Positions 6,990 to 15,066 are shown, counted from the stretch's first letter. The stretch is 37,363 bases of DNA from an uncultured Corynebacterium sp. (GCF_946222985.1 NZ_CAMIFY010000025.1:1-37363), one strand, 5' to 3'. A program made the numbers and translations. The notes: generated by a model from the letters alone, not told the origin.

Positions 6990-8945
6990 ATGGCAAGAGG
7001 ACGCATCCCCGACGGCGACATCGCGGCGATCCGCGAACGCACGCCCATCGAGGAAATCGTCGCCGAGTACGTGCAGCTCAAACCCGGCGGCGCCGATTCG
7101 ATGAAGGGGCTGTCGCCGTTCAAGGACGAGCGCACCCCGAGTTTCCACGTGCGCCCCAATCACGGCTACTACCACTGCTTTTCCACGGGCAAGGGCGGCG
7201 ACGTCTTCAACTTCCTGATGGAAATGGAGCACCTGACCTTCCCCGAGGCCGTCGAGGCGTGCGCCGAGAAGATCGGCTACCGCATCAATTACGAGGGCGG
7301 CGGCACCGGTCGGCGCGAGGAGCCCGGCACCCGTCAGCGCCTCATCGCCGCCAACCGCGAGGCGCAGAAGTTCTACGCGCAGAAGCTGGGCAGCGCCGAC
7401 GCGGAAACCGCCCGTGAATTCCTCACCGACCGCGGGTTCACGAAGGAACAGTCGGAGCAGTTCGGCTGCGGGTACGCACCGGCCGGCTGGGACACGCTGA
7501 CCAAGCATCTGCAGCGCCTGGGGTTCTCCTTCGAGGAGTTGGAGAAGGCCGGGCTGGCGCGCATGGGCCGCAACGGTCCGATGGACCGCTTCCACCGGCG
7601 CCTGTTGTGGCCGATCCGCAACATCAGCGGCGACGTCATCGGATTCGGCGCACGCAAGCTTTACGACGACGACAAGCTCGGCAAGTACATGAACACGCCC
7701 GAGACGATGCTGTACAAGAAGTCCAAGGTGCTGTTCGGCCTGGACCACGCGAAGAAGTCGATCGCGGAAGGCCACCGGGCGGTCATCGTGGAGGGCTACA
7801 CCGACGTCATGGCCATGCACGCCGCGGGAGTGACCACCGCCGTCGCGGCGTGCGGCACGGCCTTCGGCGAGGAGCACCTGCAGATGCTGCGGCGGCTCAT
7901 GCTCGACGACAGTTTCTTCCGGGGCGAGTTGATCTACACCTTCGACGGCGACGAGGCCGGGCAGAAGGCCGCGATGCGAGCCTTCGAGGGCGAGCAGCAG
8001 TTCACCGGCCAGAGCTACGTCGCCGTGGCCCCCGACGGCATGGACCCGTGCGACCTGCGCCTGGAAAAGGGCGACGCGTCGGTGCGGGATCTCGTCGCCC
8101 AGCGCACGCCGCTGGTCGAGTTCGTGTTGCGCACCCTGCTGTCGGATTACGACATGACCACGCCCAACGGACGCGTGGAGGGCTTGCGTCGCGTCGTGCC
8201 CGTGTTGGCGAAGATCCGCGATTCCTCGCTTCGCGACGAGTACGCCCGCGAGGTCGCCGGTTGGGTCGGGTGGAACGACGAGGCGGAATTCGTCCGCCGC
8301 GTCCGCGACGAGGCGCGCAATCCGTCCCGCGACGACGGCCCGCGCCGCCGGCCCGTGCGCAAGCGAGAAGAAGACGAGGCGGCCGCCGGTGGCGGGCGGG
8401 GCGGCACCGGCGCGTCGGGCGCTTCCGGGGCCCCGGCTCGACCGACGTTGCCGTACCCGGACGCCCGCGACCCGGAACTGCACGTCCAGCGCGAGGCCAT
8501 GAAGCTGGCCATCCAGGAGCCGGTGATCACCGGCCCCGTCTTCGATGCGCTGGCGCCGGAGACGTTCGGCCACCCGACCTACCGTGCGCTGTTCGACGCC
8601 ACCCAGAAGATCGGCGGGGTCGCCTCGTCGAAGGGCGGCGCCGAATGGGTCACCTCGCTGCTGGGTGCCCTCGACGACGCCGTCGCCCGCGCCCTGGTCA
8701 CCGAGTTGGGGGTCGAGGAGATCCACGTCGACCGGGAGAAGATGCGGGCCTACGCCTCATCCGTGCTGGCGCGGTTGCAGGAAGTCTGGGTCGGCGGGCA
8801 GGTCGCGCAGGTCAAGTCGATGCTCGCGCGCATGCGGCCGTCCGACGACGAGGCCGGTTACCGCCAGCTGTTCGCCGACCTGCTGGCCCTTGAGGAATAC
8901 CGCCGCGAGTTGCTGGCCGAATCGCTCAAGGTGCAGGTGGATTAG
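6990..8945 (+). CDS. dnaG: DNA primase DnaG with degenerate zinc-binding site
   Basis: Replicative primase of 651 residues that makes RNA primers at the fork and docks on DnaB. Order: CHC2-type N-terminal region (1-100), DnaG catalytic core with Toprim domain (about 262-345; VEGYTD and TFDGDEAG carry the acidic metal ligands), a linker rich in Arg/Gly/Ala (about 440-490), and a C-terminal helicase-binding domain (490-651). The N-terminal region keeps the family sequence but not the metal ligands: the usual CPFH reads SPFK (residues 42-45) and the usual CFGC reads CFST (63-66), leaving one Cys of four ligands. The start is the ATG preceded by TACAGT; the alignable N-terminus begins here. A 16-bp repeat array overlaps its stop codon. 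Confidence 0.96.
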   Translation: MARGRIPDGDIAAIRERTPIEEIVAEYVQLKPGGADSMKGLSPFKDERTPSFHVRPNHGYYHCFSTGKGGDVFNFLMEMEHLTFPEAVEACAEKIGYRINYEGGGTGRREEPGTRQRLIAANREAQKFYAQKLGSADAETAREFLTDRGFTKEQSEQFGCGYAPAGWDTLTKHLQRLGFSFEELEKAGLARMGRNGPMDRFHRRLLWPIRNISGDVIGFGARKLYDDDKLGKYMNTPETMLYKKSKVLFGLDHAKKSIAEGHRAVIVEGYTDVMAMHAAGVTTAVAACGTAFGEEHLQMLRRLMLDDSFFRGELIYTFDGDEAGQKAAMRAFEGEQQFTGQSYVAVAPDGMDPCDLRLEKGDASVRDLVAQRTPLVEFVLRTLLSDYDMTTPNGRVEGLRRVVPVLAKIRDSSLRDEYAREVAGWVGWNDEAEFVRRVRDEARNPSRDDGPRRRPVRKREEDEAAAGGGRGGTGASGASGAPARPTLPYPDARDPELHVQREAMKLAIQEPVITGPVFDALAPETFGHPTYRALFDATQKIGGVASSKGGAEWVTSLLGALDDAVARALVTELGVEEIHVDREKMRAYASSVLARLQEVWVGGQVAQVKSMLARMRPSDDEAGYRQLFADLLALEEYRRELLAESLKVQVD

Positions 8946-9000
8946 AGCTCGGGTGGATTGGAGCTCCGGTGGATTAGAGCTCGGGTGGATTGGAGCTCCC
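8937..9000. repeat. Four 16-bp tandem units across the dnaG stop
   Basis: Units at 8937-8952, 8953-8968, 8969-8984 and 8985-9000. Odd units read GTGGATTAGAGCTCGG and even units GTGGATTGGAGCTCC plus G or C, so it is also a 32-bp unit repeated twice with one mismatch. The first unit supplies the last sense codon and stop of dnaG. Even units contain the palindrome GGAGCTCC. Confidence 0.95.
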
Positions 9001-9030
9001 GCCCGCCGGTGCGCCGGGCGCTCGGATGAA

Positions 9031-9717
9031 TCACGGCTCGAGTCTGTTGGCGGCGACCCACACCAGGGCCGCGGCCACCGCGGCGAAGGGCAGGCAGAAG
9101 ATGAACACGCCCGGGTAGGGCGCGGCCACCCCGGCCCCGATGCCGAGACCCCAGGTCGCCACGAGCAATCCGGCGACGACGAGTGCCGAACCTGCTATCG
9201 CGCTCACCGCGCCCCAGGTGGCGGTTGCCGCACCGAGGGCTGCGCCGATCGCCGCGGCCATGAGGAAACACGCGAAGAAGACGAGGAACGTGATCGCCCA
9301 CGTCCATGGGGTGGATCCGGCGTCATCGACCGTGTACGGCTCACCGTTGGTGTCGATGAAGGGGGCACTGCCGTTGGTGACGACGAAGGCGTCGTATCGC
9401 GAGTACCAGGGATTGTCCCGCAAGCTGATCCACGTGCTCACGGTCGCCGTCAGGGAGAGCAGCAGGCTCCACCCGGCGGCGAGAACCGTGAAACCGACGA
9501 ACCAGGTCGAGGTCGGTGCGTCCAACGACCGAACCGCACGCACCCGATGGGCGGCGATGCCGAAGAACGCGGCCGTTGCCGTGAGCGCCAGGAAGTTCCA
9601 TCCGTACCCGGATCCCGCAACGAACCTGCCCACCGCGAGGAAGAACGCGATGGCGGCGAAGCCGATGATCAGTTCGCGCTTGGCCGGCGCGGCGAAGGTG
9701 GTGAGGGCGTTTTTCAT
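9031..9717 (-). CDS. Membrane subunit of a YtrA-controlled ABC exporter
   Basis: A 228-residue membrane protein with about six hydrophobic helices, including ELIIGFAAIAFFLAVGRFVAG, TWAITFLVFFACFLMAAAIG and a C-terminal VFIFCLPFAAVAAALVWV. It overlaps the ATPase gene by 4 nt (ATGA) and has its own AAGGA ribosome binding site about 8 nt before the ATG. Position and topology make it the permease partner of the ATPase in a small ABC exporter of the kind controlled by YtrA-type GntR repressors, often cell-envelope or antibiotic responsive. Substrate is unknown. A loop of about 40 residues between helices 3 and 4 (RDNPWYSRYDAF) probably faces outward. Confidence 0.82.
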   Translation of the reverse strand: MKNALTTFAAPAKRELIIGFAAIAFFLAVGRFVAGSGYGWNFLALTATAAFFGIAAHRVRAVRSLDAPTSTWFVGFTVLAAGWSLLLSLTATVSTWISLRDNPWYSRYDAFVVTNGSAPFIDTNGEPYTVDDAGSTPWTWAITFLVFFACFLMAAAIGAALGAATATWGAVSAIAGSALVVAGLLVATWGLGIGAGVAAPYPGVFIFCLPFAAVAAALVWVAANRLEP

Positions 9718-10601
9718 GACTCGTTCCTTCCGGGGGCGCCGTGAACGGCGAGGATGTCGATGAGTTCGCAGTCGGCGGGATGGGTCACCGTGACGCCTTC
9801 GGCGGCGGCTCGTCGCGCCGCCGAGGGGGACAGCGGGCGGGCGAGGGTGACGTCGGTGATGCCGCCCAGTGTTTTGGCGTTGATGCGGGGCAGGTCTCCG
9901 GTGATGGCGTCGACCTTGTCGCGGGTGCCGCGCAGCGTGGGGAAGTCGTGGCGGGCGGCGTCGAGGGCGACGGGTCCGGTGACGAGGCCGCCGTCGGTGA
10001 TGGTGGTGACGTCGTCGACGAGGCCGGCCAGATCCTCCGACCGGTGCGAGGTCAGCACCAGGCACAGGTCCGGCCGATCCGCGGCGATGCCGATGATCCG
10101 GTCTCGCAGGTCGTGGCGGAGGCCGACGTCGAGGCCGGTGAACGGTTCGTCGAGAAGCACCGCGCCCGCTCCCGACGACAGTGCCGCGGCCACCGACAGC
10201 AATTGCCGCTGCCCCGCGCTGAGGGTTTTCGTCGGCGAGTCCGCGTCGAGCCCGGCATCGCCGAGGATCGACAGCGCGAACCCGCGATCGAGGGAGGGGT
10301 GGCCGATGGCCGCGACGTCGAGGTGGACACCGACGGTGGGTCCGGCGTAACGGACGTCCGGGGCGACGCGGCCCAGCGCGGTGGCCGACGGCTCGGTCAC
10401 GGCGCCGGAGTCGACGCGCATGTGCCCGGCGAGCACCCGCAGCAGCGTCGTTTTGCCCGCCCCGTTGCGTCCGATGACGCCGTGGATGCCGGCGCCGAGC
10501 ACGAGGGTCGCGCCGTCGAGGATGGTGCGGCCGCGTCGCGTGACGACGATACCGTCGACTCCGATGACGGGGTCCTCGACCGAAGAATCGTGGAAGGTCA
10601 T
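9714..10601 (-). CDS. ABC transporter ATP-binding protein
   Basis: A 295-residue nucleotide-binding subunit. Walker A is GRNGAGKTT (about residues 43-51), the signature motif is LSAGQRQ and Walker B is AVLLDEP, followed by the switch His in TSHRSED. The last 80 residues form an extra domain after the core, typical of small drug or lantibiotic-type exporters. It starts at an ATG that overlaps the regulator stop by 4 nt and ends overlapping the permease start by 4 nt, so regulator, ATPase and permease form a tightly coupled operon. It powers export from the cytoplasmic face; the substrate cannot be read from sequence. Confidence 0.92.
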   Translation of the reverse strand: MTFHDSSVEDPVIGVDGIVVTRRGRTILDGATLVLGAGIHGVIGRNGAGKTTLLRVLAGHMRVDSGAVTEPSATALGRVAPDVRYAGPTVGVHLDVAAIGHPSLDRGFALSILGDAGLDADSPTKTLSAGQRQLLSVAAALSSGAGAVLLDEPFTGLDVGLRHDLRDRIIGIAADRPDLCLVLTSHRSEDLAGLVDDVTTITDGGLVTGPVALDAARHDFPTLRGTRDKVDAITGDLPRINAKTLGGITDVTLARPLSPSAARRAAAEGVTVTHPADCELIDILAVHGAPGRNES

Positions 10602-10957
10602 GACCGGTTCCTTTCGTCGGTGATCAACTCGTCGAGGGCGGCGTCGTCGAGCCCGAGCGCGCGGGCTTCGGCGAGGAGGGGGCGAATGAAGTCGTGGGCC
10701 AGGGCGGCGCGGCGGCGGGCCAACACCATGTCGCGGGCCCCGGGGACGACGAACATCCCGAGGCCGCGGCGCTTTTCCAGCAGTCCGTCGGCGACGAGCT
10801 CGGCCAATGCCTTGCCCGACGTGGTGGGGTTGACGGAGTGGAAGGCGGACAGTTCGTTGGTCGACGGCGCGCGATCGCCCTCCGCCAGGGCACCGCTGCC
10901 GATGTGATCGCGCAGTTCGGCTGCGATGCGGGCGTATATCGGTCGGGGGTCGGCCAC
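10598..10957 (-). CDS. GntR family regulator, YtrA subfamily
   Basis: A short GntR repressor of about 119 residues: an N-terminal winged helix (IYARIAAELRDHIGSGALAEGDRAPS, then NELSAFHSVNPTTSGKALAEL and the wing GLLEKRRGLGMFVV) and a short helical tail for dimerisation, the YtrA layout. I prefer the GTG at 10957 because AGGAGG at 10966-10971 (minus) lies 8 nt upstream; a GTG at 10966 is also in frame but overlaps that site. A 26-bp imperfect palindrome at 10981-11006 lies just upstream and is the likely autoregulatory operator. It should repress the downstream ABC genes, with which it overlaps by 4 nt. Confidence 0.9.
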   Translation of the reverse strand: MADPRPIYARIAAELRDHIGSGALAEGDRAPSTNELSAFHSVNPTTSGKALAELVADGLLEKRRGLGMFVVPGARDMVLARRRAALAHDFIRPLLAEARALGLDDAALDELITDERNRS

Positions 10958-10980
10958 CGTCGACACCTCCTCGGGTTCAT

Positions 10981-11006
10981 GGGTTCACCACCTATGTGGG
11001 TAACCC
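10981..11006. promoter_or_regulatory. Likely operator of the YtrA-type regulator
   Basis: Imperfect 26-bp palindrome with 10 of 13 positions symmetrical: GGGTT...AACCC outer arms and CCAC...GTGG inner arms. It lies 23 nt upstream of the preferred GTG start. An 8-bp direct repeat (GGGTTCAT then GGGTTCAC) overlaps its left edge. Assignment as operator is inference from position. Confidence 0.55.
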
Positions 11007-11032
11007 GTTAACCGCGACCCTAGGCGCACGAA

Positions 11033-11076
11033 GGCCCCGCCACAAGGTTTCGTGCGGAAATCCTCGTGGCGGGGCC
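11033..11076 (-). terminator. Hairpin terminator after the metallo-hydrolase gene
   Basis: Perfect 11-bp stem GGCCCCGCCAC (11033-11043) pairs with GTGGCGGGGCC (11066-11076) around a 22-nt loop. It lies between the metallo-hydrolase stop at 11125 and the GntR operon. The T tract is minimal, so termination may be imperfect. Confidence 0.6.
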
Positions 11077-11124
11077 GTCGTCAAGCCGGAACCCGGGGGC
11101 CTCGGGGCCCTCGGGCGGCGGGGG

Positions 11125-11796
11125 TCAGTGACCCCTGCGGATCCATTCCTCCAGGTGCGGCGCCTCGCGGCCGATGGTGGTGTGATCGCCGTGGCCGGTG
11201 CGCACGATCGTATCTTCGGGCAGCGTCAGCAGGTTATCGCGGATGGAATCGATGATCGTGTCGAAGTCCGAGTACGACCGCCCCGTCGCACCGGGCCCGC
11301 CGGAGAACAGCGTGTCGCCGGAGAACAGCTCCCCGGCCTCGGGCACGTAGAGGCAGCAGGATCCGGGGGAGTGGCCCGGGGTGTTGACGACCACGACCTC
11401 CGTGCCCGCGACCTCGAGCTTCTGTCCGTGCTTGAGCGTGTCGTGGCCGAGGTCGCCCCACGTCTGCTCCCACAGCATCTGGTCGCCGGGGTGGACGAGG
11501 ATCGGCGCGTCGAGCTTCTCGGACAGCTCCGGGGCGACGGTGATGTGGTCGTTGTGCGCGTGGGTGCACACGATGGCCTTCACGCGGCGGCCGCCGACGG
11601 CGTCGATGATCGGGTCGGCGGCATGGGCGGCGTCGACGACGATGACTTCGTCGTCGTTGCCGAACACCCAGATGTTGTTGTCGACGTCCCACTCGCCGCC
11701 GTCAAGGGCGAAGGTGCCGGAGGTGACCACGTGGTCGATGGCCAGGTCGCCCTGCTTGCGAATGCGGTCTGCGGCGTCGTGCGAATCGGTGCTCAT
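11125..11796 (-). CDS. MBL-fold hydrolase of the mycothiol formaldehyde pathway
   Basis: A 223-residue glyoxalase II-like metallo-hydrolase. The dinuclear metal site is complete: THAHNDH (residues 78-84), TPGHSPGS, FSGDTLF and TGHGDHT. It lies 79 nt downstream of, and on the same strand as, the S-(hydroxymethyl)mycothiol dehydrogenase gene; the same pairing occurs in other corynebacteria and mycobacteria, where this protein is thought to hydrolyse the S-formylmycothiol product or a related thioester. That role is inferred from the pairing. AGGAAGAG precedes the ATG by about 8 nt. A strong hairpin follows. Confidence 0.9.
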   Translation of the reverse strand: MSTDSHDAADRIRKQGDLAIDHVVTSGTFALDGGEWDVDNNIWVFGNDDEVIVVDAAHAADPIIDAVGGRRVKAIVCTHAHNDHITVAPELSEKLDAPILVHPGDQMLWEQTWGDLGHDTLKHGQKLEVAGTEVVVVNTPGHSPGSCCLYVPEAGELFSGDTLFSGGPGATGRSYSDFDTIIDSIRDNLLTLPEDTIVRTGHGDHTTIGREAPHLEEWIRRGH

Positions 11797-11875
11797 GGTG
11801 CGGGTCTCTTCCTGTTGGCGGGATCGGCGGTGGAGTCGGTGGTGGCGCGGGCGGCGCGGGTGGATCGTTCGGCGG

Positions 11876-13039
11876 CTACAGCGTGACGACGCTGCGCAGC
11901 ACCTTGCCCGCCTTCATCGTGTCGAACGCCGACTCCACCTCGTCGAGGCCGATGCGCTCGGTGACGAAGCCCTCCAGCGGCAGTCGCCCGTTGAGCGACA
12001 GGTCGACGAGCATCGGGAAATCCCGCTCCGGCAGGCAGTCGCCGTACCAGCTCGACTTCAGGGACCCGCCGCGGCCGAAGACGTCGAGAAGCGGCAGATC
12101 CAGCTTCATCGTCGGCGAGGGCACGCCGACGAGGACGACGCGGCCGGCGAGATCGCGGGCGTAGAACGCCTGGACGTAGGTTTCGGGGACACCGACGGCG
12201 TCGATGACCACGTCGGCGCCGAAGCCGTCGGTGAGCTCGTGGATGCGCTTGACGACGGGGTCGTCCTCGCCCGTGGCGCCCTCCGCGCCGGCGGCGAGTT
12301 CCTTCGAGTTGATGGTGTCGGTGGCGCCGAATTCGACGGCGGTGGCCAGCTTGTCGTCGGAGATGTCGACGGCGATGATGCGGGTCGCGCCCGCCAGCTT
12401 GGCGCCGGCGATGGCCGCGGTGCCGACGCCACCGCAGCCGATGACGGCCACCGACTCGCCGCGGCGCACGTCGCCGGTGTTGATCGCCGCACCGATGCCG
12501 GCCATCACACCGCAGCCGAGCAGCCCGGCGACGGCCGGGTCGGCCTGCGGGTCGACCTTCGTGCACTGGCCCTCGTGAACGAGGGTGGCGTCGGCGAAGG
12601 CACCGATGCCCAGCGCCGGCTCCAGCTCCGTGCCGTCGGTGAGCGTCATCGACTTCGACGCGTTGTGCGTGGCGAAGCAGTACTTCGGCTCGCCCTTCTT
12701 GCAGGCGCGGCACTCGCCGCACACCGCGCGCCAGTTGAGGACGACGAAATCGCCGACCTCGACATGGGTGACGTCCTCGCCGATCTCCGAGACGACGCCG
12801 GCGGCCTCGTGGCCGAGCAGGAACGGGTACTCGTTGTTGATGTCGCCGTCGCGGTAGGCCAGGTCGGTGTGGCAGACGCCGCACGCCTGGATGTCGACGA
12901 TGACGTCGTTGGCGCCGGGGGAGGGAATGACGATGTCGGTCATCTCCACGGGATCTCCCTTGGCGCGGGAGATGATGCCGCGCACCGTGCGATGCGCGGC
13001 GGACTGGGCGGTGGTCGGGGTGTCGTCGGTGTTCGTCAT
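11876..13039 (-). CDS. mscR: S-(hydroxymethyl)mycothiol dehydrogenase
   Basis: Class III zinc alcohol dehydrogenase of 387 residues that oxidises the mycothiol adduct of formaldehyde with NAD+, and in mycobacteria also reduces S-nitrosomycothiol. Catalytic zinc ligands are seen in ACGVCHTD and LLGHEAAG; the structural zinc site has four cysteines in CGECRACKKGEPKYC. The Rossmann motif is GCGGVGTAA. A short N-terminal extension rich in Thr/Asp precedes the conserved start near RGIISRAKGDPVEM. The gene looks leaderless: TAGGCT at 13047-13052 (minus) ends 7 nt before the ATG. Together with the following MBL-fold hydrolase it forms a formaldehyde detoxification unit and implies a mycothiol-making host. 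Confidence 0.94.
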   Translation of the reverse strand: MTNTDDTPTTAQSAAHRTVRGIISRAKGDPVEMTDIVIPSPGANDVIVDIQACGVCHTDLAYRDGDINNEYPFLLGHEAAGVVSEIGEDVTHVEVGDFVVLNWRAVCGECRACKKGEPKYCFATHNASKSMTLTDGTELEPALGIGAFADATLVHEGQCTKVDPQADPAVAGLLGCGVMAGIGAAINTGDVRRGESVAVIGCGGVGTAAIAGAKLAGATRIIAVDISDDKLATAVEFGATDTINSKELAAGAEGATGEDDPVVKRIHELTDGFGADVVIDAVGVPETYVQAFYARDLAGRVVLVGVPSPTMKLDLPLLDVFGRGGSLKSSWYGDCLPERDFPMLVDLSLNGRLPLEGFVTERIGLDEVESAFDTMKAGKVLRSVVTL

Positions 13040-13066
13040 GCACCCCAGCCTAGGGAGGTCCGAGGA

Positions 13067-14671
13067 TCAGCGCCGGGTCGGATCGGCGAAGAACTCGACC
13101 TCGTGCCACGACGACAGGCGGAACGCCCGATCCATTGCCGCGCGCTCGGCCGGGGCGGCCTTGGCGGCGTGACGCGAGCAGATCTCGATGGCGCGGTTGG
13201 TGTCGGCGTCGAAGGCCTCGTCGGCGTAGGTGTCGAGCCACCGCGAATACGGGTGCGCCGCGTGGTTGCGGGAGATCAGGCGAAGTCCGATGTCGCGGTA
13301 GAGCCAGAAGCACGGCAGCACCGCGGCGACGAGTTCGCCGTAGGAGCCGCGCGTGGCGGTGGCGATCAGATGATCGACGTAGGCGCGGGTGACGGGCGTG
13401 GCCTCGACGGAGCCGGTGCCGGAACCGCCCGCGCCCTCGCCGAGGAAGCTGCGGTGGAGCTCCATTTCACCGGACAGCGCCGCATGGGAGGCGTAGGCCC
13501 AGAACATCTGCTCTTCCTGGGTGGGCGCCTTCGCCGACGCGGCGGCCAACGCCCGGGCGTAGCCGTTGAGGTACATGGCGTCCTGGGCAAGGTAGTCGCG
13601 GAAGATCTCCGCGGGCAGCGTGCCGGAGCCCAGGCCCCGGACGAATTCCAGGTCGTCGATGGCCGCGCGCAGGTCCGCGATGGATTCCCACCATCCGTCG
13701 GCGATCGTCGCGGGATCCGAGGTGAAACCGCGCGACCACAGCTCGGCGAAGTGGTTGATCGGCCCGTGGCCCTCCCCGACTTCGAGGGCGTCGGCGCCGG
13801 CCAGCGCCGCGGTCATCCACCGCTTGGCGGCGTCGACGGCCCGCATGGGGTCACCGGTGCGCGGCCACAGTGCGGCGATGGCCGACGAAATCGAGCACCC
13901 CGTGCCGTGGGTGTTGGTGGTGTCCACGCGCGGCGCGGAGAACCTTTGGGACGTGCCGTCGGGGCGCACCAGCGCATCGACGACGACGTCGTCGGACAAG
14001 TGCCCGCCCTTGGCCAACACGAGCACGTCGTGGGTCGAAGCCACGGCGTGGGCCTGGTCGATCGCCTCACCCGGGGTCGTCGCCGGGTCCGCGCCCGCCA
14101 GCACAGCCAGCTCCGGGATGTTCGGGGTGACCATGTCGACGTGGGCGAGCAGCCCGCGCAACGCGTCCTCCGCCTCGGACTTCAGCAGTCGATCACCGGA
14201 GGTGGACACCATCACCGGGTCGAGGACCACGTACGGCCCGCGCTTGCCGCCGCCGGACTCCGCGTCGGAGAACCACGCCGGATCGACCGAGTCGCCCACC
14301 GCGCGTTCGCGGACGGCACCGAGCCAGTCGGTGACTTCGGCGATGATCGGAGCGTCGAAAAGCATGCCGATCTTGATCGCGTCGATGACCACGTCGTCGG
14401 ACACCGCATCGAGCTGCGACCGCAGAAACTCCACCGGCGGCACGTGGACGTCGCGCACGCCGCGGGTGTTCTGGCTGACCAGCGCCGTGACCACGCCCAT
14501 GCCGTAGGTGCCGTGAGCCGCGAACGACTTCAGATCGGCCTGCAGTCCCGCGCCGCCACTGGGGTCGGTGCCCGCGATGGACAGCACCCGCGGCACGGGG
14601 CCGACCCCGGCCGGGGAGCCCCCGTTCATCGGTGCGAACTGCGAATACGAGGGTTCGTGGGCGCCGCCCAT
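13067..14671 (-). CDS. thiD: ThiD-TenA fusion: HMP/HMP-P kinase and aminopyrimidine aminohydrolase
   Basis: A 534-residue bifunctional thiamin protein. Residues about 25-290 are the HMP(-P) kinase, with VLSIAGTDPSGGAGLQADLK near the N-terminus, VLDPVMVSTSGD, and the anion-hole motif NTHGTGCS. Residues about 310-530 are a TenA domain, with the nucleophile Cys in AVLPCFWLYRDIG and the conserved Glu in WHEVEFF near the end. The kinase phosphorylates hydroxymethylpyrimidine; the TenA part salvages aminopyrimidine from degraded thiamin. Expression is controlled by a TPP riboswitch directly upstream, whose 3' end contains the AAGGA ribosome binding site 7 nt before this ATG. Such fusions occur in other corynebacteria. 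Confidence 0.95.
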   Translation of the reverse strand: MGGAHEPSYSQFAPMNGGSPAGVGPVPRVLSIAGTDPSGGAGLQADLKSFAAHGTYGMGVVTALVSQNTRGVRDVHVPPVEFLRSQLDAVSDDVVIDAIKIGMLFDAPIIAEVTDWLGAVRERAVGDSVDPAWFSDAESGGGKRGPYVVLDPVMVSTSGDRLLKSEAEDALRGLLAHVDMVTPNIPELAVLAGADPATTPGEAIDQAHAVASTHDVLVLAKGGHLSDDVVVDALVRPDGTSQRFSAPRVDTTNTHGTGCSISSAIAALWPRTGDPMRAVDAAKRWMTAALAGADALEVGEGHGPINHFAELWSRGFTSDPATIADGWWESIADLRAAIDDLEFVRGLGSGTLPAEIFRDYLAQDAMYLNGYARALAAASAKAPTQEEQMFWAYASHAALSGEMELHRSFLGEGAGGSGTGSVEATPVTRAYVDHLIATATRGSYGELVAAVLPCFWLYRDIGLRLISRNHAAHPYSRWLDTYADEAFDADTNRAIEICSRHAAKAAPAERAAMDRAFRLSSWHEVEFFADPTRR

Positions 14672-14675
14672 GGCA

Positions 14676-14758
14676 ACATCCTTCCGCCGGCGTCAACCGG
14701 ATCAAGTTCAGCGGGTGTGCTCTCAGCCCGATCGTCGCGGGCACCCCGTGTTGCGCGA
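14676..14758 (-). ncRNA. TPP riboswitch (THI element)
   Basis: Read on the minus strand it has the conserved THI box order: GGGGTGC near 14748, then GGGCTGAGAG near 14728, ACCC, GAACTTGATCCGGTT near 14710-14695 and the closing GCCGGCGGAAGGA near 14690-14679. The AAGGA at the 3' edge is also the ribosome binding site of the thiD-tenA start at 14671. With only a few nucleotides between aptamer and start codon, and no separate terminator hairpin, control is likely at translation initiation. TAACGT at about 14762-14767 (minus) is the probable -10. Confidence 0.95.
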
Positions 14759-14844
14759 CACGTTAGCAAACCCTTCCCAATGCTTGACGACGCCCACCTC
14801 CACCCACCGCGCCCGTCAACCGAAAATGACCCTGGCCTGCGGAT

Positions 14845-14873
14845 TTGGCGTCCATATCCGATCTGGGTAGAGT
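14845..14873 (+). promoter_or_regulatory. Promoter of tRNA-Asn
   Basis: TTGGCG at 14845-14850, a 17-nt spacer and TAGAGT at 14868-14873 give a good housekeeping-type promoter, starting transcription about 25-30 nt before the tRNA. Confidence 0.65.
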
Positions 14874-14906
14874 AATGATCCGTCGCACGGAGACGTGCCG
14901 GAGCAT

Positions 14907-14978
14907 TCCTCCATAGCTCAATGGCAGAGCATTCGACTGTTAATCGAAGGGTTGCTGGTTCGAGTCCAGCTGGAGGAG
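14907..14978 (+). tRNA. tRNA-Asn (GTT)
   Basis: The cloverleaf is complete: acceptor TCCTCCA pairs with TGGAGGA, D stem GCTC/GAGC, anticodon stem TTCGA/TCGAA with loop CTGTTAA (anticodon GTT at 14939-14941), variable loop GGGTT, T stem GCTGG/CCAGC with loop TTCGAGT, and discriminator G. A full CCA is not encoded. A strong intrinsic terminator begins 8 nt downstream. Confidence 0.97.
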
Positions 14979-14985
14979 CAAAACG

Positions 14986-15018
14986 GCGGGCCGGGGAAGA
15001 TTTTCCCCGGCCCGCTTT
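14986..15018 (+). terminator. Intrinsic terminator of tRNA-Asn
   Basis: A perfect 13-bp stem, GCGGGCCGGGGAA at 14986-14998 and its complement at 15003-15015, closes a 4-nt loop (GATT) and is followed by TTT. One of the strongest hairpins in the window. Confidence 0.9.
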
Positions 15019-15066
15019 CGCGTGCGTGGCCGGTCGCGGACGGTAATGCCCGACGAGCGAAACGAA

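Noticed and set aside
6369..8945. Toxin-antitoxin pair of RNase and inhibitor
   Set aside because: The RNase has a signal sequence and no neighbouring gene resembles barstar; the adjacent genes are VKOR and dnaG.
5687..9000. Tandem repeats as a CRISPR array
   Set aside because: Units of 7 and 16 bp are directly adjacent with no unique spacers, and no cas gene is present.
11381..14875. Very long plus-strand open frame (over 1100 codons)
   Set aside because: It covers three well-supported minus-strand genes (MBL hydrolase, mycothiol dehydrogenase, thiD-tenA) and the riboswitch; it exists only because of codon bias in GC-rich DNA.
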